From positions 1-60,637 of the IMG/VR virus record IMGVR_UViG_3300028854_000022: 60,637 bases of DNA; one strand, given 5' to 3'. The DNA is from a virus. The notes below the pieces were generated by a model, which searched no databases, was not told the origin of the DNA, and saw only the letters and a list, made by a program, of their open reading frames with translations. The translations under genes and the position numbers were made by a program. The stretch's first letter is position 1. Each line of letters begins with the position of its first letter. Shown in pieces: positions 1 to 7,046 of the stretch.

Positions 1-235
1 TCCATCCAGACGGCAATCCTGTAAAACTAGAGCAAGTAATTGCTCCATTAGATGCGGTTGCTAATACAGGACAGTTAGCCGCAATGCCGGCGCCAGTAAA
101 AAGATTTGCCCAAGCTCCTGCGGCGGTATTTGCTCCGGTTCCCCCATTATGGATGTTAACGGTTGTTATATTTTGGGCAATTAAATTAATGGGCAATAAA
201 CATAAAAATAAGAATAATAATTTTTTAGCTAACAT
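1..235 (-). CDS. Fibre-like protein with Sec-type N-terminus (partial)
   Basis: The frame starts at the ATG at 233-235 and is open to the left edge, so the C-terminus lies outside. The N-terminus has two Lys followed by a long Leu/Phe/Cys stretch ending in LIAQ, a typical signal peptide. A Gly/Ala/Asn/Thr-rich stretch containing NGGTGANTAAGAW follows, a phrase common in tail fibres and host adhesins. It overlaps the end of the upstream fibre gene by 11 bases, so the two are probably co-transcribed. Role inferred: receptor-binding fibre or fibre-associated protein. A signal peptide is odd for a cytoplasmically assembled fibre. Confidence 0.6.
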   Translation of the reverse strand, partial: MLAKKLLFLFLCLLPINLIAQNITTVNIHNGGTGANTAAGAWANLFTGAGIAANCPVLATASNGAITCSSFTGLPSGW

Positions 236-875
236 AATAAGCCTTCAATATAGAATTTGTTTGCGGTGCTGTAAACATAGTAATAGTAGTTCCCGATAAC
301 GTGTAATCGTCATTTTGTGATAAGACTACCCCGCCTAACGTCAAAATAAGTGAATCCGGCGTTGACGGTAAAGATGCCAAATTAAAAATTAAGTTGACAC
401 CATTTATAATGCCGGATACCGTAGTATTTCCATATACGGTTGAACTTCCAGTAGATATTAAATACTGCCAATAAAAAAAATATAAATTATCGTCCGGCTG
501 CGGAGCTTCTGTAAAAGTAATTGTGCTTCCGGCGATAGAATATCCTACCCCAGGTATTAATGGAAAATTTTTCCATACAATTAATGTATTTCCCATCGGC
601 GTGGATGGAAGATGAAAAACATTATTGCTTCCATCAACTGAGCCGGACGGAACTCCGGCAATCGGAAGACCTGAGCCGGAACTAGTTTCCGTTGAATTAG
701 GAACAGTAACAATTTCGGTGTTGCCAGAATATGGGGCGCCGTCGACGATGGTTCCATTTCCAACAAATAATCGTTGAGTATCTACAGCCCAGCAAAGTTC
801 ACCTTTCGCCAATTGCGGCAAATTCTGCTGAAGGCCCGAACGAATTTGAATTCTAGAATTTTGCTTGATAGCCAT
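225..875 (-). CDS. Tail fibre / virion adhesin protein
   Basis: 216 aa from the ATG at 875, chosen because GAGAGG lies just upstream; the frame itself extends further. Residues 1-45 (RIQIRSG, LPQLAKGELCWAVDT, RLFVGNG) match the N-terminal module common to phage fibre and hyaluronidase-type proteins, where a repeat-type head precedes the fibre. The rest is two similar beta-rich repeats (NVFHLPSTP... and NLIFNLASLPSTP...) with TITFTEAPQ/TITMFTAPQ motifs, suggesting a duplicated small beta domain. A TATAAATA late motif lies 17 bases upstream. It is a structural late protein; its exact place in the virion is unknown. Confidence 0.7.
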   Translation of the reverse strand: MAIKQNSRIQIRSGLQQNLPQLAKGELCWAVDTQRLFVGNGTIVDGAPYSGNTEIVTVPNSTETSSGSGLPIAGVPSGSVDGSNNVFHLPSTPMGNTLIVWKNFPLIPGVGYSIAGSTITFTEAPQPDDNLYFFYWQYLISTGSSTVYGNTTVSGIINGVNLIFNLASLPSTPDSLILTLGGVVLSQNDDYTLSGTTITMFTAPQTNSILKAYYVS

Positions 876-891
876 TAAGATTCCTCTCTTA

Positions 892-899
892 TATTTATA
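892..899 (-). promoter_or_regulatory. T4-type late promoter (TATAAATA)
   Basis: A perfect TATAAATA on the minus strand, 17 bases before the fibre gene start at 875. In T4 this octamer is the whole recognition site of gp55-RNA polymerase, and a gp55 homologue is encoded at 49.2-50.05 kb. Confidence 0.6.
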
Positions 900-1067
900 T
901 CCAACTCGCAAATGTAAAACCAATAACTAGAGTTAGTAGATATAAGCGAGTTGTGTGGCCTGCCGCATAAATGTGGCGGCTCACGTTAATGAATATTTTT
1001 TACAAAGAGAAACGACCAATCACTAAGATTGGCCGTTTCTAACTACCCGCGTTTAAAAGATTAATTT

Positions 1068-1616
1068 CTATGGACGATAAATTGCAACAGAAGTTGGCGT
1101 TTCCTTAAAAGTAACACCGGTAAGGTATGCCTGTTTATTTGTGGCTTCTAAAATTTGCGGCGCTAGTATATAGAAAAAATGTTCTGCCAAAGATTCCGCC
1201 GTAGGAAACTCATTAATAATATATGTTTTACCAAATGCAGTTTTTCCTGACCAAAACGAATGTTGTCGAACAGTTTCCGTAATTTTATTTACCCAATCAG
1301 AAAAGATAATGCCCTTAGCTGAGGGCAAGGACTCTTCATATGCCAGACCAACATACTTCGCATCTTGTAAGGAAATAATCATGGCATGATCGCACATTGC
1401 ATCAATATGGGTCATCATTAAATTTTTAAGAATTCCATAATCAAGAACCATTTCAGTTTGCGGGCCGCTACCGAATAACTCACCCACCATTTCTGCAATA
1501 ATCACACCCGAATGCCCGTGACAGGATGAACATTTCCCTGGTCCGCCTTCTGCATTTTGGTGTCTTGCCACTCGGTGGCCGTAATCTATTCGAATTTCTT
1601 TTGAAATAATATTCAT
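1068..1616 (-). CDS. queD: 6-carboxy-tetrahydropterin synthase (QueD)
   Basis: 182 aa. QueD converts dihydroneopterin triphosphate to 6-carboxytetrahydropterin, the second step toward preQ0/7-deazaguanine. Zinc ligands H14, H33 and H35 are visible (GHR and CHGH), with C29 in the C-x3-HGH arrangement expected for the catalytic cysteine. The DYG-x7-HID-x-CDHA block and the late EFPTAESLAE stretch also match the family. Phages use this pathway to modify DNA with deazaguanines or to supply queuosine; no QueC, QueE, FolE or DpdA is in the window, so the product's use is unclear. Start: ATG at 1616, with TAGGAG nearby. A possible extended -10 (TGCTATAAT) lies just upstream. Confidence 0.85.
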   Translation of the reverse strand: MNIISKEIRIDYGHRVARHQNAEGGPGKCSSCHGHSGVIIAEMVGELFGSGPQTEMVLDYGILKNLMMTHIDAMCDHAMIISLQDAKYVGLAYEESLPSAKGIIFSDWVNKITETVRQHSFWSGKTAFGKTYIINEFPTAESLAEHFFYILAPQILEATNKQAYLTGVTFKETPTSVAIYRP

Positions 1617-1647
1617 ATATCTCCTAGTAATTTATTATAGCATACAG

Positions 1648-2082
1648 TTACAAAAATATCACATCAAAATTGTACCCACGCAATTCTTTTTCTGGATCAG
1701 CAAAAATAACGGTATTCCCATTTGAAAATGTCATACGGTCATTCCTATTACTTTCCAAAAAATTCGCCGAAATAAAGACCGCCCACACCTTTAAATTCTC
1801 TTGAATTATACTGGGTAAAATACCGCGGTTCTCGCAAAATATAAAAATAGGTTTATCCGAATTACTTAAAATATACTGCTGTAGTAATTCAATCGACCAT
1901 TCACCAGGAAAGAATATCTTTGATGAATATCTCATTGAAAATGCAAACAACCTCGACAATTGGTGTTTAATTCGATTTTCAAGATGAGTTAACTTTTCAT
2001 CATCCCAACTATCCGGATTAGAGAACGGCGATAATAAATTTAGAAGAGTTTCAATTTCTTCCCTATCTAATTCTATTTTCAT
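1648..2082 (-). CDS. Hypothetical protein, 144 aa
   Basis: Not recognised. The N-terminal third is helical and acidic (LDREEIETLLNLLSPF). The C-terminus is a hydrophobic/glycine block, GNTVIFADPEKELRGYNFDV, with an alternating beta pattern. It abuts the upstream exonuclease gene with one base between them and ends about 30 bases before queD's start, so it is likely in the same minus-strand operon. It could be a small ATPase-fold or terminase-like remnant, but no Walker A is visible. Confidence 0.6.
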   Translation of the reverse strand: MKIELDREEIETLLNLLSPFSNPDSWDDEKLTHLENRIKHQLSRLFAFSMRYSSKIFFPGEWSIELLQQYILSNSDKPIFIFCENRGILPSIIQENLKVWAVFISANFLESNRNDRMTFSNGNTVIFADPEKELRGYNFDVIFL

Positions 2083-2083
2083 A

Positions 2084-2656
2084 TTATCCTCGAATCTTTC
2101 GAATCATTTCAATATGCAGCCTTCCTAAATTAATAGCATCCGTTACTGCGCTATGCGGTTTTCCTTCGAATGTTAAATGAAGATATTTTAACGCATTTGC
2201 TAACGTCAATTTTTTCTTGATCGAATAGTTACTTCGAAAAATAACACCCAAATCCCAAATACCGGTATTACCCCAAGGATTTTCAATATTATCTTTTAAA
2301 CATTGCTCAATGATAGCATCATTGTCCGATCCCCATGCGTAAGAAACTTTTCCTCGCGGAGAAAATTCATTTCGAATGGTATTCATAACATCCGAAAATC
2401 GTCTCCCTTCTTTTAATAATAATTCTTTTGTTATTCCGGTGAGGTTAGTACAATACTCAGATACTTCAAAATCTTTATAATTCGGACGAATATAATAATT
2501 AGCTGTTCGAGTAATTTTCAAATCGTATGAGTCAATTTCACATATACCGACTTGAATGATATGCTTCGATTGGCCCAATGGGCATTTTCCATCCGGCCAG
2601 CATAACATTTCTAAATCCATAAAACTAATTTTTTGTGATGATAAATTCTTTGTCAT
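2084..2656 (-). CDS. DEDD-family 3'-5' exonuclease
   Basis: 190 aa. The RNase T/DnaQ-like fold is shown by three Exo motifs: Exo I FMDLEMLCW near residue 12, Exo II around SYAWGSDNDAII near residue 105, and a C-terminal HSAVTDAINLGRLH, the H-x4-D signature of DEDDh enzymes. Probably trims single-stranded DNA or RNA during replication, repair or host-nucleic-acid turnover. A second exonuclease of this superfamily is at 18726-19271. The ATG at 2656 is close behind the small gene ending at 2667. Confidence 0.75.
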   Translation of the reverse strand: MTKNLSSQKISFMDLEMLCWPDGKCPLGQSKHIIQVGICEIDSYDLKITRTANYYIRPNYKDFEVSEYCTNLTGITKELLLKEGRRFSDVMNTIRNEFSPRGKVSYAWGSDNDAIIEQCLKDNIENPWGNTGIWDLGVIFRSNYSIKKKLTLANALKYLHLTFEGKPHSAVTDAINLGRLHIEMIRKIRG

Positions 2657-2666
2657 TACATCTTTC

Positions 2667-2861
2667 TTATTCAGATAATTTCATAATCAATAATGCAGAC
2701 TTGGCTTCGTGAGCAGTAATATATCGATCCTTCAACCAAAACCAATCTTCAAGCATGTTAACTTGAATACCAAATGTATTGCCTTCGGCTGGATATATTC
2801 TAGTAGGATATGCGTTAACAACGGCATCTGATAGATACCAGGTTGATTGAAGTTTTGGCAT
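2667..2861 (-). CDS. Tiny 'RLSE-tail' paralogue, 64 aa
   Basis: Member of a family I define here: proteins of about 50-90 aa that end in [KR]-[LF]-[ST]-E or close variants, preceded by a helix rich in Ala/Leu. Two flavours exist. Flavour 1 (this one) ends EAxxALLIxKLSE. Flavour 2 has an IYPxAK-like N-terminus and an AWxxAxxxI helix before the tail. Members lie in tandem, often with ATGA start/stop overlaps. Function unknown; no known fold recognised. Here the tail is HEAKSALLIMKLSE, and the middle is Trp/Tyr rich. Confidence 0.6.
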   Translation of the reverse strand: MPKLQSTWYLSDAVVNAYPTRIYPAEGNTFGIQVNMLEDWFWLKDRYITAHEAKSALLIMKLSE

Positions 2862-2863
2862 AA

Positions 2864-3019
2864 TTACTCGGATAATTTCATAATCAATAATGCAGAATTG
2901 GCTTCTGCTTCAGATGCAAACGGGCCAGATCGTACATACCATTGTCCATTAAAATAAGGACGTATACACCATCTAATTAGCCCGGTTATAGTTTTATAAC
3001 TTTCTATCTTATATTTCAT
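2864..3019 (-). CDS. Tiny RLSE-tail paralogue, 51 aa
   Basis: Found by reading the minus strand. It starts MKYKIESYKT and ends EAEANSALLIMKLSE, nearly the same last 9 residues as the downstream neighbour at 2667-2861, pointing to a recent duplication. It begins inside the upstream member (4-base overlap) and stops 2 bases before the next start, so the run is translationally coupled. Confidence 0.6.
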   Translation of the reverse strand: MKYKIESYKTITGLIRWCIRPYFNGQWYVRSGPFASEAEANSALLIMKLSE

Positions 3020-3267
3020 TCTGATAGTCGATCATCTAGTTGATCGCTCACCGTGGCAATTCGGCCATAAATATCTACCGTGTCTATCCATCGTTCTAAC
3101 GGGAAAAAGAATACTCTATGCATACGGCAACTTCGTATTTTATAACAACGGTTGGTATTAGTACACGCCATTACTATGCACTCTTCTCGCGTGCGAGCGG
3201 AAAACCTATCAAAAATATTGCCGTATACTACAACCCGATCTCCAATTTGATATTTTGTTTCATTCAT
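3016..3267 (-). CDS. RLSE-tail paralogue, 83 aa
   Basis: Start set at the ATG at 3265-3267 (MNETKYQIGDRVVVYG), which has a GGA-type ribosome site; an in-frame TTG lies 12 bases upstream. The N-terminal half (YQIGDRVVVYGNIFDRF) looks like a small beta-barrel (SH3/KOW-like) segment, unlike other members. The last residues DQLDDRLSE carry the family tail. It may be a fusion of a different N-terminal domain to the common tail. Confidence 0.6.
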   Translation of the reverse strand: MNETKYQIGDRVVVYGNIFDRFSARTREECIVMACTNTNRCYKIRSCRMHRVFFFPLERWIDTVDIYGRIATVSDQLDDRLSE

Positions 3268-3288
3268 TTGTGAATCCAATCTGTTTTA

Positions 3289-3525
3289 TTATTCGGACAA
3301 TTTTAAAATTAGTAATGCAGCTTCCGCTTCTTCCTTCGTTGTATATAACTCTGGGCTAAGATAATACCAGCCGCCCCGCAATATTGAATGAAATCGAGTT
3401 TGAATTCCATACCAATTACCCAGCTCTTCTATTCGATATTCTCTAATTAATTTCGGCAATGGCTGTATCTCGGAAAACGTAAAATTTTTGCACATCTCAA
3501 TTATTAATTTGGTATCAAGATTCAT
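3289..3525 (-). CDS. RLSE-tail paralogue, 78 aa
   Basis: Flavour-1 member ending TKEEAEAALLILKLSE. Its start overlaps the stop of the upstream member by 3 bases. The middle contains a Trp/Tyr/Gly segment (RGGWYYLSPELY) preceding the tail helix, as in the 51-aa and 64-aa members. Confidence 0.65.
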   Translation of the reverse strand: MNLDTKLIIEMCKNFTFSEIQPLPKLIREYRIEELGNWYGIQTRFHSILRGGWYYLSPELYTTKEEAEAALLILKLSE

Positions 3526-3683
3526 TCGGATAATTTTTCTATCAAAATATAATTTTTAGCTTCGATTTCAGTATCAAATACTCGTAAAAATTGGGCGAGC
3601 CCTCGATAATCTAAGCGATAAACTAGCCATCTATCGCATATTAATATAGGTGGCAAAATTTCATATGTATATTCAGTATTCAT
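3522..3683 (-). CDS. Tiny RLSE-tail paralogue, 53 aa
   Basis: Starts MNTEYTYEIL and ends EAKNYILIEKLSE. First gene of this run, directly after the tmRNA 3' hairpin. Its TGA overlaps the next ATG. Found by hand translation. Confidence 0.6.
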   Translation of the reverse strand: MNTEYTYEILPPILICDRWLVYRLDYRGLAQFLRVFDTEIEAKNYILIEKLSE

Positions 3684-3689
3684 ACAATT

Positions 3690-4049
3690 TGTATACCCCG
3701 TTTCTTTTACATAGGCGGGGTCACCCTACGGCGCACAGTTTTTAGGCTAGTGCGAGCTCGCGATTGCTAATTTTTACAGGGTACGTAAAAATCTTGGTCG
3801 CGCCATTGACGATTGAATCGGCAATTATACATATCATTTTTCAATTATGGGCGAAAATAACAAAGACCCAAGCCGTCCACATGACTTTCATTTATCCGTC
3901 GAAACCGTGACGCGCCCTAGTAGAATACTGGGGTGTAACACCACATCCATCTAATACGAAACTATCTAACTAGTTCAGTATTCTTTTGGACGCGCGGAGA
4001 GTTGAACTCCGGTCCGCATAAAGAAATTCATGCTTCGTACGACTCTAAC
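3690..4049 (-). ncRNA. ssrA: Circularly permuted tmRNA (two-piece ssrA)
   Basis: Read on the minus strand, the acceptor half comes first. 4011-3995 forms a T-arm with a 5-bp stem CGGAG/CTCCG and loop TTCAACT, followed by acceptor 3' strand CGCGTCC (3994-3988). A 70-base intervening segment follows, containing the 9-bp inverted repeat AGAATACTG/CAGTATTCT. Then comes the coding half: acceptor 5' strand GGGCGCG (3917-3911, pairing 7 bp with one G-U), the tmRNA-type D-region GGTTTCGACGG, and a tag frame ending SNRELALA-stop at 3742. No CCA is encoded after the discriminator A. The order acceptor-spacer-coding is that of two-piece tmRNAs of alphaproteobacteria, cyanobacteria and some betaproteobacteria. 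Exact ends, the resume codon and pseudoknots were not resolved. Confidence 0.85.
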
Positions 4050-4709
4050 TTATGCAAATTTTTTTTCGTTGATCATAATTGGTTTCGAATACAATTCTTT
4101 CATTACTTTTGCATAACCGACTGAATTAGTACACAATGTCTTAAGATGATCCCGATATAATCTTTTTCTGAGTATTGCATGATGCCCTTCATCCAAATTA
4201 GTTAATAAACCACCATTAGTTAAAAGTCCAAAAATATCGATTAATTTAGATTCAGCTTGAAATGCTTCTGCTTCAGTTAAACTTCCTTTAACTCGAAATA
4301 CTATATGCTTTTCATTTAACGAATTTATAGATTGCAAAATTTTTCGATGTGTTTCATTTCGCCGCGAATTTTTATCACGATCATTTACTCCTTTTCCTAT
4401 ATAAAAAGGAACATACTCCATACCCAGGCTAGCGGCAAACGCGTCTTTTGCTTTTTCTAAATCAAGATCAAACAATGGATTCAAGTGAGCATACACAAAA
4501 TATTTCTTTTCGTTTGATAATTCTAAATCTTCATAAATCGAGCTAATATCGGAATTCCATATAGAATTATATGCTTCGAATTTTGGACCCTGCCTAACGA
4601 TATTCTCCGCTCCTAGACCATTCTTTTCTAACGCTCGAATTCTAGATTTTAAATATCGAACTTTACCTTTCAGCGAATCAATCGAATTCCAATTAACCTT
4701 AATATTCAC
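4050..4709 (-). CDS. GIY-YIG family endonuclease (homing-type)
   Basis: 219 aa from a GTG at 4707-4709, chosen because GAGG precedes it and the late motif lies between it and any earlier start. GIY-YIG core: YFVYAHLNP near residue 80, then VPFYIGKG, an Arg/His segment (RRNETHRKIL) and the metal-binding Glu in AFQAESKLIDIFG. The spacing resembles the LEM-3-like GIY-YIG proteins frequent in T4-type phages. An N-terminal coiled-coil segment (SLKGKVRYLKSRIRALEK) may serve DNA binding. Its stop codon abuts the tmRNA, suggesting a free-standing homing nuclease established beside the RNA gene. Confidence 0.75.
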   Translation of the reverse strand: MNIKVNWNSIDSLKGKVRYLKSRIRALEKNGLGAENIVRQGPKFEAYNSIWNSDISSIYEDLELSNEKKYFVYAHLNPLFDLDLEKAKDAFAASLGMEYVPFYIGKGVNDRDKNSRRNETHRKILQSINSLNEKHIVFRVKGSLTEAEAFQAESKLIDIFGLLTNGGLLTNLDEGHHAILRKRLYRDHLKTLCTNSVGYAKVMKELYSKPIMINEKKFA

Positions 4710-4723
4710 TTTTATTTCCTCAA

Positions 4724-4731
4724 TATTTATA
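4724..4731 (-). promoter_or_regulatory. T4-type late promoter (TATAAATA)
   Basis: Perfect octamer on the minus strand, 15 bases before the GTG start of the GIY-YIG gene. It would also transcribe the tmRNA that follows. Confidence 0.55.
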
Positions 4732-4763
4732 GTATACAACAATAATAAAAATATAGCAACAAC

Positions 4764-5045
4764 TTATTTTACATATTGCCCAATACTAACACCTAATTGG
4801 CCGGTGTCTGATGAATTCAAACTCTCTTTAATTTCGATTATTAATTTAGGTATATCTAACAAGTCGGAATCCTCTAGGAAAAAGCACTTAAAATCTCCGG
4901 CATCATTAATTTGAAGAGCGAGCTTATCTTCCCAACCGGTGTCATTACTACCATATCTAGCGTAGGTCAATACATGATGGCAACGCGCCGGCGGCGGAAT
5001 ATCGGCTTCTACTGCTTTCAGAAAATCGATTAAAAATTGTCGCAT
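4764..5045 (-). CDS. Conserved phage hypothetical, 93 aa
   Basis: The central part, YARYGSNDTGWEDKLALQI followed by FKCFFLEDSDL, resembles a short protein often seen in phages and prophages, but no function is known to me. An acidic helix (IPKLIIEIKESL) follows. AGGAGTGAT lies directly before the ATG at 5045. Confidence 0.6.
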   Translation of the reverse strand: MRQFLIDFLKAVEADIPPPARCHHVLTYARYGSNDTGWEDKLALQINDAGDFKCFFLEDSDLLDIPKLIIEIKESLNSSDTGQLGVSIGQYVK

Positions 5046-5234
5046 ATCACTCCTAATATTAAGAAGATATCGAACGTTGGTATTTGCGCCTTACAAATAT
5101 GATACACCTTAAATAAGTCTAATTTAAGAATATTTGCAATCGGTGATACTCCATTCAGGATATCGATTTCTATCCTCGAGCTCGATACCATCTTAATTCT
5201 TTTAAATCAACTGCATAAAATCATATTATTTTTC

Positions 5235-5316
5235 ATATTTAAAATTGGGGGCGCACGAAGCGATAATCAACATGCGCCGCCTCCACCACCGAATCAGAAA
5301 GGATTCGGACTTATTA
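5235..5316. other. Two hairpins in a gene-free stretch
   Basis: Between 5046 and 5316 I see no convincing ORF. Near its right end are a GGCGCA...TGCGCC hairpin within a GC-rich patch and a strong CCGAATC-AGAAAG-GATTCGG stem-loop. On either strand these could be part of a structured RNA or a terminator; there is no T-run. The CCTCCACCA text suggests a tRNA end, but no T-arm is present. Confidence 0.3.
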
Positions 5317-5544
5317 CTACATACTTAATCTTTCGAGCAATAACCAATCTTCTGCTTCCTTTTTTGTAGAGCACGAATGAATAACCGTAGGAGGAATACA
5401 CTCGTCGCATGGATTTCGACTATTTGAAAAATCGTAGGTTTTAATAACGTTCCATTTATTATCTACCCGATCATCTTTAACGATCTTCAAGGAAGTTTTC
5501 ACAATGAAGTGGTAATTCACCTCGGATTTATCACACCTATTCAA
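5317..5544 (-). CDS. RLSE-tail paralogue, up to 75 aa
   Basis: Ends TKKEAEDWLLLERLSM, a flavour-1 tail with Met in place of Glu at the end. The longest frame begins with TTG overlapping the upstream gene. An internal GTG (VNYHFIVKTS) preceded by CCGAG is an alternative. Contains a CDEC pair that could bind metal. Confidence 0.55.
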   Translation of the reverse strand: MNRCDKSEVNYHFIVKTSLKIVKDDRVDNKWNVIKTYDFSNSRNPCDECIPPTVIHSCSTKKEAEDWLLLERLSM

Positions 5545-5704
5545 ATTTCATACCTTTCTTGGGAGTGTACGTCACCAACCAGGCATAACTGCCATCTTTA
5601 TTTTTTGACAAATTTAGATATCCGGCAACTTTTTCTTTTCTGAGAGAATCAATAAAATCAAGGGCGGCCTTGGTCGTTTCAAATTCAGATGTCTTCTGCT
5701 TCAT
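5537..5704 (-). CDS. Small protein, 55 aa
   Basis: Starts MKQKTSEFETTKAALDF, a helix, followed by LNLSKNKDGSYAWLVTYTPKKG, a predicted beta hairpin. AAGGATATT precedes the ATG at 5704. It overlaps the next gene by 8 bases. It lacks the RLSE tail although it lies among members of that family. Confidence 0.5.
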   Translation of the reverse strand: MKQKTSEFETTKAALDFIDSLRKEKVAGYLNLSKNKDGSYAWLVTYTPKKGMKFE

Positions 5705-5715
5705 AATATCCTTTC

Positions 5716-5956
5716 TTATTCTGATAAGCTTTCGATTAAAATCGCTGATTCGGCTTCTTTCAATGAATCATATATTGCATATGTCACCGGGGGCAATAAG
5801 CATACCGGTTTTTATATCATAATGTTTAATTTCCACAGGATATTTTTCATTTTCCTTCGGCAACAATTTAAATGCGGCGCGATACCCATCCCAGATAGGC
5901 GGCCTACAAATCTTACCAAATGCAAAGTTTAAAGAAATTTTCTTCTTACCTTGCAT
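5716..5956 (-). pseudogene. RLSE-tail paralogue split by a frameshift
   Basis: The first frame (MQGKKKISLNFAFGK to KHYDI) stops early at 5768. One base out of frame, reading continues KPVCLLPPVTYAIYDS and ends in a perfect flavour-1 tail EAESAILIESLSE at 5716. The two parts join at an AAAAA run (ATATAAAAACC), so a 1-base homopolymer change is the simplest explanation. It may be a real inactivation, slippage or a sequencing error. The start overlaps the preceding gene (ATGCAAGGTAA). Confidence 0.55.
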
Positions 5957-6236
5957 ATCGCTTTCCCGCAGGAACACCAGTTAACCACGCAAGATTAATT
6001 TTTCGAATATTGGAAACTTGCTCGCCATTATCTAATAGACCATTCCAGATTGCGGAAAGCTCGCGGGCTGTTTGCTCGGGTACATCAATTGCGATAAATT
6101 CATTTGTTGCGCCATTATAAACATCGAAGGTATCAATGGGCGCAGAACTGTTTTGCGCAGGTACAACAATTACATGATTACCTGCTTCACGAATTTTAAT
6201 AGCGATTTCAGAATCAATTTCGTTCATCCAGTTCAT
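5946..6236 (-). CDS. Hypothetical protein, 96 aa
   Basis: Not recognised. Acidic N-terminal helix, then a beta-rich middle (NHVIVVPAQ) and a helix (PEQTARELSAIWNGLLDNG). Its C-terminus (INLAWLTGVPAGKRYAR) overlaps the next start by 11 bases. It is the first gene behind the promoter at 6272-6300, and AGGAAGCAGGACAT lies at its ATG. Confidence 0.55.
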   Translation of the reverse strand: MNWMNEIDSEIAIKIREAGNHVIVVPAQNSSAPIDTFDVYNGATNEFIAIDVPEQTARELSAIWNGLLDNGEQVSNIRKINLAWLTGVPAGKRYAR

Positions 6237-6271
6237 AATGTCCTGCTTCCTGTGATTTTACTCACATTACC

Positions 6272-6300
6272 AGTGTAAACTATTTAGCATGAAAAGTCAA
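6272..6300 (-). promoter_or_regulatory. Sigma70-type promoter
   Basis: Minus strand TTGACT - 17 bases - TACACT, 36 bases before the ATG at 6236. Confidence 0.65.
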
Positions 6301-6314
6301 GCAACATCCCAAAA

Positions 6315-6521
6315 TTATAGAGAAAATCGTTCAATCAAATTACGATCTCGAATAAACTCTTCGGCTTCCTTAAGAGAATTCTTCCCATAAAATCGATAAT
6401 ACTGAACTACTATCCTCCTACCGAAGGCCGAAGATTCGTCGTCCGAATATCTAGACTGAACTACAATTCGATATAGTGGGTTTTTATTCTTCGTTCCTGT
6501 TAGTTCGTAAAAATCAGGCAT
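6315..6521 (-). CDS. RLSE-tail paralogue, 68 aa
   Basis: Begins MPDFYELTGTKNKNPLYRIVV and ends LKEAEEFIRDRNLIERFSL. The tail is a divergent version (ERFSL). It follows the 94-aa gene without a gap. Confidence 0.55.
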   Translation of the reverse strand: MPDFYELTGTKNKNPLYRIVVQSRYSDDESSAFGRRIVVQYYRFYGKNSLKEAEEFIRDRNLIERFSL

Positions 6522-6806
6522 TTATTCCTCTTCAAACAATTTCTTCAAAATAGGTAATGCACGACGATAAAACTTGGCGCGAACACGCGCATGATTCTTT
6601 CTCCAAAGAGCTAAAAAGTTTTCGTGGCGGTTCGAGTAATTCGGCGTTCCATATAGTTGCACGTTAAATCGAATCCGCTCAAGAACTCGGGAGGCCGCCT
6701 GGTCCGCTAATACTGATCCCAGGCCTTTCGATGTTACGTAATTTTTTCCGAAACACGAAACAACAACGGTCTTTTTAACCTTCATATTTTTACCGTAATG
6801 ACTCAT
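6522..6806 (-). CDS. Hypothetical basic protein, up to 94 aa
   Basis: Arg/Lys-rich, with helical C-terminal half (HARVRAKFYRRALPILKKLFEEE). Two starts are possible: 6806, overlapping a tiny frame, or Met8 (MKVKKTVVVSCFGKNY) at 6785. No family recognised; the charge suggests nucleic-acid contact. Confidence 0.5.
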   Translation of the reverse strand: MSHYGKNMKVKKTVVVSCFGKNYVTSKGLGSVLADQAASRVLERIRFNVQLYGTPNYSNRHENFLALWRKNHARVRAKFYRRALPILKKLFEEE

Positions 6807-6842
6807 TCAAACACATCCATTTCTGCCTCAGTAATGAGGCAT

Positions 6843-7043
6843 TTATTCCTTTTCATATCCTTCAAACCACGGACCCATTCGGCGAGTTGCCTCCTTACCA
6901 GACGGGGTTTGCGTGGTCGCCGAACTAGTATCTTCACGCTTGCACCATTCTTGTGCTTGCTCCAAAGTATATCCTCGATACATGGTTCGTTTCCGCTTAT
7001 TGGAATCAGCATAATACCGAACGATTTTGTAGGTTTCAGCCAC
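6843..7043 (-). CDS. Conserved small phage protein, 66 aa
   Basis: GTG start at 7043 with GGAAAGG upstream. The pattern YKIVRYYADSNKRKR...TLEQAQEWCKREDTSS...GPWFEGYEKE is one I recognise as a widespread small phage protein of unknown function, characterised by TxLxxAQxxC and a terminal GPWFxGYE. It starts 4 bases after the CCA-enzyme stop, so it is in the same operon. Confidence 0.65.
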   Translation of the reverse strand: MAETYKIVRYYADSNKRKRTMYRGYTLEQAQEWCKREDTSSATTQTPSGKEATRRMGPWFEGYEKE

Positions 7044-7046
7044 AGA

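Noticed and set aside
5268-5300. tRNA-like 3' end (CCTCCACCA) on the plus strand
   Set aside because: No TTCRANY T-arm upstream and no matching acceptor 5' strand; only simple hairpins.
6803-7012. 69-codon minus-strand ORF overlapping 6843-7043
   Set aside because: The other frame (6843-7043) has the recognised conserved pattern and ribosome site; this frame has none and lacks codon bias.
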